7,126 bases of DNA, from assembly GCA_019120675.1 (NCBI GenBank), contig DWUQ01000125.1, forward strand, positions 1 through 7,126, written 5' to 3'. This DNA comes from Candidatus Paenalcaligenes intestinipullorum (GTDB lineage Bacteria > Pseudomonadota > Gammaproteobacteria > Burkholderiales > Burkholderiaceae_B). Under the pieces are notes generated by a model. It saw nothing but the letters and a program-made list of their open reading frames with translations. It did not search any database and was not told the DNA's origin. The translations under genes were made by a program, and so were the position numbers. Shown piece by piece: positions 1 to 5,036 of this stretch (the first letter of the stretch is position 1; each line of letters starts with the position of its first letter).

Positions 1-62
1 GCATCGTGTGAACGACGCATGCCACGACGCGATGGGCTTTTTTTGTTTTGCTGAACAGCCAT
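1..62 (-). CDS. rpmF: 50S ribosomal protein L32, N-terminal part (cut by window edge)
   Basis: L32 is a small protein of the large ribosomal subunit. Reading the minus strand from the ATG at 62-60 gives 20 codons, MAVQQNKKSPSRRGMRRSHD, plus two bases of an Ala codon. This matches the L32 family N-terminus (MAVQQNK, then a basic RGMRRSHDA block) almost residue for residue. The rest of the roughly 57-60 residue protein lies beyond position 1. An AGGAG Shine-Dalgarno sequence at 72-68 sits 5 bases before the ATG. The gene follows yceD on the same strand with a 74-base gap, the widely conserved yceD-rpmF pair that normally continues into plsX and fab genes. It is too short to be found by ORF length, but the identification is secure. 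Confidence 0.95.
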   Translation of the reverse strand, partial: MAVQQNKKSPSRRGMRRSHD

Positions 63-67
63 GATGA

Positions 68-72
68 CTCCT
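68..72 (-). promoter_or_regulatory. Ribosome binding site of rpmF
   Basis: The minus strand reads AGGAG at 72-68, 5 bases before the rpmF ATG. It supports the start of this edge-truncated gene. Confidence 0.8.
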
Positions 73-125
73 GAGTACAGGGCTAACCAACGATAGCGAC
101 TGGCCCCGAAAAGTTAATAGTAAAT

Positions 126-158
126 AAAAAAATGAGCTAGGGCTTTTTAAGCTTGCTC
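126..158 (-). terminator. Possible weak terminator or attenuator between yceD and rpmF
   Basis: Read on the minus strand, the end of yceD forms a two-part hairpin. GAGC (158-155) can pair with GCTC (137-134), and inside it GCTT (152-149) can pair with AAGC (145-142) around a 3-base loop. One T (133 as A on plus) and a run of seven T follow at 132-126. The stem is short, interrupted and AU-rich, so at best it would give partial termination. rpmF must still be expressed, either by read-through or from its own promoter. A weak candidate for the latter is TTAACT, 16 bases, TATCGT in the same gap. Confidence 0.3.
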
Positions 159-655
159 AACACGGCAAACGGGTTAGGTTTGTCGGAAGTGAAATCGGGC
201 TCGTCCTCCTGAGGGTAACCCTCGGGCAAAGACGGGCATTCGTCGTGACGGGCCACGTAAGGTAAAGCAAGGATGATTTCGTCTTCGATTAACTCAAACA
301 AATCAAAGCGTGTCGACGCCAAAATGCGATCCGGCCCCTCTACGTCTTCCTCGTCCAAATCCAGCTCGGCTTCGGTCGTGACGACTTCCAAATGGTTATC
401 AACCTGCACTGGCCACTGCATCGGTTTCATGCAGCGTTGACAGCTTAGCATCATGTAACCATCGATCTTCAAATGAATGAATGCTCGACCGGTTGAATCC
501 ACCCTACCCTGAGCAGACCATGTAAACACTTGGTCCTTTTGGGAGGGCAGGCCTTCGGTAGCCCGTGAAAGCTGCGAGACGGTTAGCTCACCTGCTCGCT
601 GTTCACCTAAGCGCGTAAACGCCAGAGTGTCTAACGTATAAAGTGATGTGTCCAC
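137..655 (-). CDS. yceD: YceD family (DUF177) 23S rRNA accumulation protein
   Basis: YceD is a small cytoplasmic protein needed for normal 23S rRNA levels; its biochemistry is poorly known. The diagnostic family features are visible: the LSCQRC cysteine pair (C72 and C75 counting from the GTG start), a following acidic stretch, the EDEIILALP block at about 124-132, and the C-terminal KPNPFAVLSKLK tail at about 159-170. The length, 172 residues, matches E. coli YceD (173). I chose the GTG at 655-653 because a TGGGGT Shine-Dalgarno-like sequence lies 6 bases upstream. An in-frame TTG at 676-674 would add seven residues (MECWGLF) but has no ribosome binding site and would lie only about 12 bases from the predicted transcription start. 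The gene precedes rpmF on the same strand, as in most proteobacteria, and is divergent from yceF. Function is certain at family level; the start is moderately sure. Confidence 0.93.
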   Translation of the reverse strand: MDTSLYTLDTLAFTRLGEQRAGELTVSQLSRATEGLPSQKDQVFTWSAQGRVDSTGRAFIHLKIDGYMMLSCQRCMKPMQWPVQVDNHLEVVTTEAELDLDEEDVEGPDRILASTRFDLFELIEDEIILALPYVARHDECPSLPEGYPQEDEPDFTSDKPNPFAVLSKLKKP

Positions 656-694
656 AAACAGACCCCAGCATTCCAATAACGAAGGAAACGTAAG

Positions 695-724
695 ATAATA
701 CAGCGCTTAAGCTTGTACAGTCAA
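695..724 (-). promoter_or_regulatory. Sigma-70-type promoter of yceD-rpmF
   Basis: On the minus strand, TTGACT (724-719) and TATTAT (700-695) are separated by 18 bases. Each matches the sigma-70 consensus at 5 of 6 positions. Predicted transcription would begin near 688, giving a leader of about 33 bases to the GTG start of yceD. This is the best promoter match in the yceD-yceF divergent gap. No equally good plus-strand promoter for yceF was found; GATAAT at 694-699 is a possible -10 without a convincing -35. Confidence 0.65.
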
Positions 725-747
725 ACCTTTAGCGACCCTCTCTTGTC

Positions 748-1338
748 ATGCGTCTTATTCTAGCCTCCAGCTCACACTATCGTCGTAGTTTATTGGAACG
801 TTTGGGCCTACCTTTTGAGTGTCACAGCCCAGATGTGGACGAAACACCACAGCCCCAGGAAAAGCCCTCCCAATTGGCTCAGCGTTTAGCTCAGGCCAAG
901 GCTCAAGCCGTGGCCCAGCTGTACCCCGATGCGCTCGTCATTGGCTCCGATCAAGTCGCCGCTTTAGGTGATGAGCCCATTGGCAAAGCGGGCTCCCATT
1001 CCAAGGCGCTACAGCAGCTGCAGCGTTTGAGTGGCCAAACCGTTGTCTTCCAAACAGCCGTGTGCATTAGCCATGGCCACCAGATCGCTACTGCGCTCGT
1101 GCCCACCGAATGCCGTTTTCGCACGCTGACCTCTGCCGAAATTGAGCATTATCTGTTGCAAGACCTCCCTTATGATACCGCTGGCAGTGCTAAGGCTGAG
1201 CAGTTAGGCATTGCGTTGATGGAAAGCCTACGCTCAGACGACCCGACCGCTATTATTGGCCTACCTTTAATTGCCGTGTGCTCATTATTGCGCCAATTTG
1301 GGGTGAATCCTTTGCAGCCCGTGGCGACTGGCCTTTAA
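748..1338 (+). CDS. yceF: Maf-like nucleotide pyrophosphatase, YceF type (m7GTP pyrophosphatase)
   Basis: Maf proteins hydrolyse non-canonical or modified nucleoside triphosphates to the monophosphate and pyrophosphate; the YceF subgroup prefers m7GTP. The 196-residue protein starts with the family signature LILASSSHYRR (residues 3-13), followed by DVDETP (29-34), the catalytic GSDQV segment with D68, IGK (78-80) and AGSAKAEQLGI (145-155). The GSDQV wording and the DETP box match YceF, whereas the dTTP/UTP-specific YhdE group has GADT. The C-terminal IIGLPLIAVCSLLR block is also YceF-like. The ATG at 748 is right for the family, but the bases before it (CCCTCTCTTGTC) contain no Shine-Dalgarno sequence, so translation initiation is probably weak or leader-dependent. 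It is divergent from yceD, as in E. coli, and lies 33 bases before the methyltransferase gene with no terminator between, suggesting co-transcription. Confidence 0.94.
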   Translation: MRLILASSSHYRRSLLERLGLPFECHSPDVDETPQPQEKPSQLAQRLAQAKAQAVAQLYPDALVIGSDQVAALGDEPIGKAGSHSKALQQLQRLSGQTVVFQTAVCISHGHQIATALVPTECRFRTLTSAEIEHYLLQDLPYDTAGSAKAEQLGIALMESLRSDDPTAIIGLPLIAVCSLLRQFGVNPLQPVATGL

Positions 1339-1371
1339 ACTATGCGGTTTAGATCTATTTATTGAGCTGCT

Positions 1372-2088
1372 ATGAGTCGTCTTGGTACCTTACATTTGAT
1401 CCCTGTTAGTTTAGGCGAGGCCCCACTTGAGCGTTGGTTGCCAGCAGAAACTCAGGCTATCGCCCAAAACCTCGAAATTTATATCGCTGAAAATGCCAAA
1501 ACTGCGCGGGCCTTTTTAAAGCAAGTTGAGGTCGTTCGGCCCATTCAAGACATTCTGATTCATACTTTAGATAAGCGCGGCACACCGACCGCAACCTTGG
1601 CGACGTGGCTGCAACCGCTCACTCAAGGCCAGGACATTGGTTTGGTCTCTGAAGCGGGTTGCCCTGCTGTAGCCGACCCTGGGGCTGCCGTCGTGCAGCA
1701 GGCGCATCGTTTGCTTGCCCCCGTACGGGCACATGTGGGTCCGTCCTCGATTTTGCTCAGCCTTATGGCCAGTGGGCTCAGCGGGCAAAACTTTGCCTTT
1801 CACGGCTACCCACCCGTCAAGGCCGACGCCCGTGCCAAGCAGCTGCGCGAGTGGGAGCAGTACTCCAAGCGCACCCGCCAAACGCAAATCTTTATCGAAA
1901 CCCCTTATCGCAATGAGGCACTGTTTGCAGCCTTACTGCAAGAGCTTCAGCCTCAGACGCAGCTGTGTATTGCCCGGGCACTTACCACCGACGAGGAATG
2001 GGTGCGTAGCCAAACTGTAGCCCAATGGCGCAAGCAAGCAGCCCCTAATTTTGCTAAACACCCCTGTATTTTTCTTTTCCAAGCATGA
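1372..2088 (+). CDS. RsmI-like SAM-dependent methyltransferase (tetrapyrrole methylase fold)
   Basis: This 238-residue protein belongs to the tetrapyrrole-methylase-fold family that includes RsmI, the enzyme that 2'-O-methylates C1402 of 16S rRNA. Visible motifs are the cofactor-site segment GLVSEAGCPAVADPG (residues 90-104, corresponding to SDAGTPxISDPG in RsmI), VGPSSILLSLMASGLSGQNFAF (122-143, RsmI VPGPSAxxxALxxSGL), IFIETPYRNEAL (173-184), and a C-terminal CIARALTTDEEWVRSQ block. It differs from true RsmI: the N-terminus reads LHLIPVSLGEAPLERWLP instead of the family's LYxVxTPIGNLxD, and the protein is shorter than RsmI (about 285). It is therefore probably the second, uncharacterised methyltransferase that accompanies maf in many Burkholderiales rather than RsmI. 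The substrate is unknown. It is likely co-transcribed with yceF, and its stop overlaps the start of the amidase gene (ATGA), which implies translational coupling. Confidence 0.88.
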   Translation: MSRLGTLHLIPVSLGEAPLERWLPAETQAIAQNLEIYIAENAKTARAFLKQVEVVRPIQDILIHTLDKRGTPTATLATWLQPLTQGQDIGLVSEAGCPAVADPGAAVVQQAHRLLAPVRAHVGPSSILLSLMASGLSGQNFAFHGYPPVKADARAKQLREWEQYSKRTRQTQIFIETPYRNEALFAALLQELQPQTQLCIARALTTDEEWVRSQTVAQWRKQAAPNFAKHPCIFLFQA

Positions 2089-2906
2089 GTGTACGGATGC
2101 TTTTTACCCCTGCCCTACGTCGCCTTACCACACTCGCCATAGTGAGCCTACTGAGCGCTTGCGCTCAAAGCCCGATTATTAAACTCGACAATGGACTCGC
2201 GGTGGACACGTCCTTAAATGCGGTAGGACAAAACAGTCGCGTGCGTCAAATTGTGCTGCATTACACGGCGGGGGATACACCGACTTCTCTCAAAGTACTT
2301 AGCCAGCAAGATGTCAGCAGCCACTACTTAATTACCGATGACAAAACACCTGTGGTGTATCGTTTGGTGGAAGAGGAGCGGCGTGCTTGGCATGCGGGCG
2401 TGAGCCATTGGGGGGAGCACCGAGACCTCAACACCAGCTCAATTGGGATTGAAATCGTCAACGCTGGCCGCTTGGCTGATGGCCAATGGGCGCCGTATTC
2501 AGACGCGCAAATTGAAACGGTAATTCGATTGCTGCAAGATTTAGTACAGCGCCATCGAATTACCCCTGACAATATTGTTGGGCACAGCGATATTGCTCCG
2601 CAACGAAAAACAGACCCCGGCCCTTTATTCCCTTGGAAGCGGCTCGCGCAGGCGGGCTTGGGCCGTTGGTATGACCCCCAAACTGTTGCCTACTACCAAC
2701 AAGAGTTTGCGCTCGCCCTACCCTCTATCAATACCGTACAGCAGCAGCTGGCGAAGCTAGGCTATAACGTGCCCACTCATGGGCAATGGGATCGCGCCAC
2801 ACAAAATGTGTTGGCCGCGTTTCAAATGCACTATCGGCCCAGCGTGTACGACGGCCAGTTGGATGCCGAAACAGCAGCCATTTTGGCGGCTTTAAACCAG
2901 CACTAA
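2085..2906 (+). CDS. amiD: AmiD-like outer-membrane lipoprotein N-acetylmuramoyl-L-alanine amidase
   Basis: This is a zinc amidase of the Amidase_2 (PGRP-like) family, which cuts the bond between N-acetylmuramic acid (including 1,6-anhydro forms) and L-Ala in peptidoglycan. The N-terminus is a lipoprotein signal: basic residues to about 13, a hydrophobic segment, then the lipobox LSAC with the lipidated C26. Ala at +2 predicts outer-membrane sorting. Expected zinc ligands are H59 (VLHYTAGD), H167 (VGHSDIAPQRK) and D177 (TDPGPLFPW), with K175 nearby and catalytic E123 in SIGIEIVN. Residues 215-270 form a three-helix peptidoglycan-binding-like domain ending in AFQMHYRPSVYDGQLDAET, closely matching E. 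coli AmiD throughout. The 273-residue length also fits. The start overlaps the methyltransferase stop by 4 bases, and the stop overlaps the converging HAD gene. In related gene clusters this slot is, as I recall, often held by other genes such as sppA. Confidence 0.93.
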   Translation: MSVRMLFTPALRRLTTLAIVSLLSACAQSPIIKLDNGLAVDTSLNAVGQNSRVRQIVLHYTAGDTPTSLKVLSQQDVSSHYLITDDKTPVVYRLVEEERRAWHAGVSHWGEHRDLNTSSIGIEIVNAGRLADGQWAPYSDAQIETVIRLLQDLVQRHRITPDNIVGHSDIAPQRKTDPGPLFPWKRLAQAGLGRWYDPQTVAYYQQEFALALPSINTVQQQLAKLGYNVPTHGQWDRATQNVLAAFQMHYRPSVYDGQLDAETAAILAALNQH

Positions 2907-3574
2907 GACACCAGAGGGCGTTTTACCAACCCCAATACCAGCTCTCGTAGCTCGGGGACCTGATGCACCATGTAGGTGGGCTTGGCTTTGTGCAAGGTAT
3001 CTGGATCGTGTGCGCCATAGGTCACTGCAACGCTATCCAAGCCAGCGGTTTCAGCCATATAAATATCGTGAGTGGTATCGCCAATCATCAAGACGTCGCT
3101 GGCATCTAAACTGAGCTCATCCAAAAGCTCATACAGCATTTGTGGATGGGGCTTGCTTTGTGTTTCGTCCGCACAACGTGTAGCCGTAAAGAAATCGCTC
3201 AGGTGCACATTTCCTAACGTGCGCGTTAAACCTTCACGGCTTTTCCCTGTGGCAACGGCCAAAATGACGTCTTGATTTTTAAGCTCCGTCATAAAATCCA
3301 AAATGCCATCGAAGAGCTTGATATGAGGGTCGCGCTGAAAAAAGTGATGGCGATAGCGCTCTAAAAACAATGGCATTTGCTCGGCTGTCAGCTCAGGCAC
3401 CGCTCGATATAATGCGCTTTCTAGGGACAAACCAATTACCCAGCTGGCGATGGCGGTGCTGGGCACGGGCAAACCCAAATCCCCACTTGCCAGCTGGATT
3501 GCCGTTGTAATGCTGTGGGTGGAATCCATTACCGTACCATCCCAATCAAAAATAACGGCCTCATAACGCTTCAT
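2903..3574 (-). CDS. HAD-superfamily hydrolase, phosphoglycolate phosphatase-like
   Basis: This 223-residue cytoplasmic phosphatase of HAD subfamily I (cap type C1) has all four motifs. Motif I is FDWDGTVMDS with the nucleophile D10 and acid/base D12; motif II is VATGKS with T109 as the expected phosphate-binding residue; motif III is SKPHP with K141; motif IV is IGDTTHD with D166 and D170 binding magnesium. The four-helix cap lies at about residues 18-85. It resembles Gph-like proteins that adjoin rluC in many beta- and gammaproteobacteria, but the substrate cannot be read from sequence. The ATG at 3574 has GGAG at 3585-3582, 7 bases upstream, embedded in the end of rluC. It starts one base after the rluC stop codon, so the two genes form a tight operon. 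The stop codon overlaps that of the converging amidase. Confidence 0.92.
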   Translation of the reverse strand: MKRYEAVIFDWDGTVMDSTHSITTAIQLASGDLGLPVPSTAIASWVIGLSLESALYRAVPELTAEQMPLFLERYRHHFFQRDPHIKLFDGILDFMTELKNQDVILAVATGKSREGLTRTLGNVHLSDFFTATRCADETQSKPHPQMLYELLDELSLDASDVLMIGDTTHDIYMAETAGLDSVAVTYGAHDPDTLHKAKPTYMVHQVPELRELVLGLVKRPLVS

Positions 3575-3575
3575 G

Positions 3576-4538
3576 CTACTTCTCCAATAAATTTAAAAAA
3601 CGTTGACACTCGTTGGGCAACGGGGCAAACAGCTCAATGGACTCACCCGAAATGGGGTGCTTGAACCGTAGGCGGCTCGCGTGCAAAAACATACGCTTAA
3701 AGCCCATACGCACTGCTTCGTCACGCGTTGCATCCGAACCATATTTATCATCGCCCACAATCGCAAAGCCCAAGTGAGCCAAATGCACGCGAATTTGGTG
3801 CGTACGCCCGGTGCGCAGATCCGCTTCGACTAAACTAAAACGGCCATAACGCTGCTGTAAGTTGATCACGGTGTGCGCAGGACGCCCTTGGGGATCAACG
3901 CGTACACGACGCTCCCCCGAGGCCGTTAGCCAACGCTGCAAGGGCAAGGAAATATGCTGACGCTGATTGACCCAATCGCCATCGACCAGAGCCAAATAAA
4001 ACTTTTCAATTTGACCCTGACGGAACATCTCATGCAGGGCCACTAATGCACGGCGACGCTTAGCCAAGATCAACAATCCTGAGGTGTCACGGTCTAAGCG
4101 ATGCGCCAACTCTAAAAACTTTTGCTGTGGCCGAGCGCTACGTAACTGCTCCACCACCACAAAGGCCACCCCGCTCCCTCCATGCACCGCTACCCCTTGA
4201 GGCTTATTGATTACCAATAGGTATTCATCCTCGTAAAGAATGGCAAACTCCGCGGCGGGGGCGGGACGCGGCTCATCCGGCTTGGGTAAACGCATGGGCG
4301 GAATGCGTATTTCATCACCCAGCTGCACACGGTAATCACTGCTGACTCGGCCTTTATTAACACGCACCTGACCGCTGCGCAACGCACGATAAATATGGCT
4401 TTTGGGCACTCCTCGACATAAGCGTAGTAAATAATTATCAATCCGTTGCCCCACATATTCAGCGTCTATTTGCTCGAATCGGACACGGGGTGGATCATTT
4501 TCGGTATTGAATGGTTTGCTCATGTTCAAAAGAGGCAT
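3576..4538 (-). CDS. rluC: 23S rRNA pseudouridine synthase RluC (positions 955/2504/2580)
   Basis: RluC converts three uridines of 23S rRNA to pseudouridine (E. coli positions 955, 2504, 2580). The 320-residue protein has an N-terminal S4 RNA-binding domain (about 28-85, QRIDNYLLRLCRGVPKSHIYR) and an RluA-type catalytic domain. The catalytic segment is ELAHRLDRDTSG with nucleophile D149. Other conserved blocks are INKPQGVAVHGG (110-121), TGRTHQIRVHLAHLGFAIVGDDKYG (243-267) and RMFLHASRL (282-290). The ATG at 4538 has GAGG 7 bases upstream. A second in-frame ATG at 4523 (MSKPFNTEND) aligns well with typical RluC starts but lacks a ribosome binding site, so I keep 4538. Placement next to and divergent from rne matches E. 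coli and Burkholderiales. Close synteny and the RluC-specific VHGGSG wording favour RluC over RluD. Confidence 0.95.
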   Translation of the reverse strand: MPLLNMSKPFNTENDPPRVRFEQIDAEYVGQRIDNYLLRLCRGVPKSHIYRALRSGQVRVNKGRVSSDYRVQLGDEIRIPPMRLPKPDEPRPAPAAEFAILYEDEYLLVINKPQGVAVHGGSGVAFVVVEQLRSARPQQKFLELAHRLDRDTSGLLILAKRRRALVALHEMFRQGQIEKFYLALVDGDWVNQRQHISLPLQRWLTASGERRVRVDPQGRPAHTVINLQQRYGRFSLVEADLRTGRTHQIRVHLAHLGFAIVGDDKYGSDATRDEAVRMGFKRMFLHASRLRFKHPISGESIELFAPLPNECQRFLNLLEK

Positions 4539-4543
4539 ATAAT
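4516..4543 (+). promoter_or_regulatory. Candidate sigma-70 promoter of rne
   Basis: A perfect TATAAT lies at 4538-4543. Sixteen bases upstream is TTGCTC (4516-4521), a poor -35 element matching in TTG only. The predicted start is near 4550, giving a leader of about 490 bases. The promoter overlaps the first codons of rluC on the other strand. E. coli rne also has distal promoters and a long leader, which supports the idea, but other promoters downstream cannot be excluded. Confidence 0.5.
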
Positions 4544-4549
4544 CGCCTC
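4532..4549. promoter_or_regulatory. Inverted repeat covering the rluC ribosome binding site and start, and the rne -10 element
   Basis: GAGGC (4532-4536) and GCCTC (4545-4549) form 5-bp arms around an 8-base centre. Read on the minus strand, the arm at 4549-4545 holds the GAGG Shine-Dalgarno sequence of rluC. The other arm begins with the last base of the start codon, so a folded mRNA would hide the initiation site. Read on the plus strand, the centre contains TATAAT, the likely rne -10. The symmetry could therefore act as an RNA hairpin, a protein operator, or neither. The repeat is directly visible; the role is inferred. Confidence 0.45.
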
Positions 4550-4569
4550 AGCCTATGAAAACTGTGACT

Positions 4570-4611
4570 CCGTACTACGTAGAGATGCAAAGGGTGCGTC
4601 TCCGTGTACGG
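4570..4611 (+). promoter_or_regulatory. Hairpin near the 5' end of the rne leader
   Basis: CCGTAC (4570-4575) pairs with GTACGG (4606-4611). Inside, ACG (4577-4579) pairs with CGT (4603-4605), GAGA (4582-4585) with TCTC (4599-4602), and TGC (4586-4588) with GCG (4596-4598, one G-U pair). The loop is 7 bases. Only small bulges interrupt about 16 base pairs. The structure would begin about 20 bases after the predicted transcription start and may protect the 5' end. Confidence 0.5.
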
Positions 4612-4681
4612 CAAAGGCTTTATTGTACTGCCTCAGTTCCAGTTTTCGGGTCAAACGGTCGCCGGGATCCGCTTATTTATC

Positions 4682-4708
4682 CAGCACGAGGTCTTTATAG
4701 CCGTGCTG
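4682..4708 (+). promoter_or_regulatory. Hairpin in the rne leader
   Basis: CAGCACG (4682-4688) and CGTGCTG (4702-4708) form a perfect 7-bp stem around a 13-base loop. An alternative pairing exists with the overlapping GTGCTGAGCAC at 4703-4713, so the local fold may switch. Confidence 0.4.
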
Positions 4709-4733
4709 AGCACAGCGCTTGGTCCCGCGTGCG

Positions 4734-4747
4734 GCAAGAACACTTGC
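4734..4747 (+). promoter_or_regulatory. Small tetraloop hairpin in the rne leader
   Basis: GCAAG (4734-4738), loop AACA, CTTGC (4743-4747) is a perfect 5-bp stem. An A/U-rich stretch (TTTAGAATTTAG, 4762-4773) follows shortly after and could offer an RNase E cleavage site. Confidence 0.35.
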
Positions 4748-4917
4748 GAAAAGTCGTCGCTCTTTAGAATTTAGCACCAGACGCGAGCAAAACCCGAGTC
4801 TGCTTCGTTCCAGCAATTTTTTGTTCACCCTTAACTATCCGTGATACGAAACCCTATGCTGCCTGAACCGCGCCTTACATTGCGCATTGTGCCCCCAAAT
4901 CCTCATTTTTTTACGAC

Positions 4918-4955
4918 GGTGGGCACGGCCTGAGTTTACTCAGAGCCCTCCCACT
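4918..4955 (+). promoter_or_regulatory. Main hairpin of the rne leader, just after a U7 tract
   Basis: GTGGG (4919-4923) pairs with CCCAC (4950-4954); GGC (4927-4929) with GCC (4945-4947); CTGAG (4930-4934) with CTCAG (4939-4943) around the tetraloop TTTA. A bulged A (4944) and a CAC/CT internal loop separate the parts, giving 13 base pairs in total, or 14 with the G-U closing pair 4918-4955. A T7 run at 4906-4912 lies just upstream, the opposite order to a terminator. A single-stranded U-rich segment beside a strong stem resembles the RNase E-binding hairpins of the E. coli rne leader. Confidence 0.55.
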
Positions 4956-5036
4956 CTGCAGTGCATCTGCTTCACACCGAGTGACCCGCGGTCGCGTGCC
5001 AATGTTGGCCCGCCATGACAACGGAGATTTACACTC

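Larger units (their letters stand above)
4550..5036 (+). promoter_or_regulatory. Long structured 5' leader of rne mRNA
   Basis: About 490 bases without a credible gene separate rluC from rne. The segment carries several inverted repeats: 4570-4611, 4682-4708, 4734-4747, 4778-4802, 4918-4955, 4958-4970 and 4981-4995. Two unstructured U-rich tracts lie at 4817-4822 and 4906-4912. In E. coli, RNase E binds hairpins in its own 361-base leader and degrades the mRNA when enzyme is abundant. A different leader element is known in Pseudomonas. By analogy this leader is probably an autoregulatory RNA sensor, but I cannot match it to a known family. The reading frame at 4555-4767 inside it looks like chance. 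Confidence 0.6.

Noticed and set aside
1567..1887. Open frames on both strands overlapping the methyltransferase gene (also 1659-1916 and 1715-2020)
   Set aside because: They lie entirely within a well-supported gene, show no family motif and have implausible composition, so they are shadows.
2879..2890. GCCATTTTGGC hairpin near the end of the amidase gene as a terminator
   Set aside because: Four-bp stem within the coding region with no T-run on either strand.
4677..4685. TTATCCAGC resembling a DnaA box (TTATCCACA)
   Set aside because: Single imperfect copy with no AT-rich unwinding region, no other boxes, and no replication genes nearby.
4555..4767. 70-codon open frame inside the rne leader, a possible upstream peptide
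   Set aside because: No ribosome binding site, arginine-rich composition typical of an out-of-frame read, and it overlaps the hairpins that give a better explanation of the region.
4778..4822. Stem CAGAC/GTCTG followed by T6, a possible terminator inside the rne leader
   Set aside because: The stem is only 5 bp plus 2, the loop is long, and the T-run lies 14 bases after the stem instead of directly behind it.
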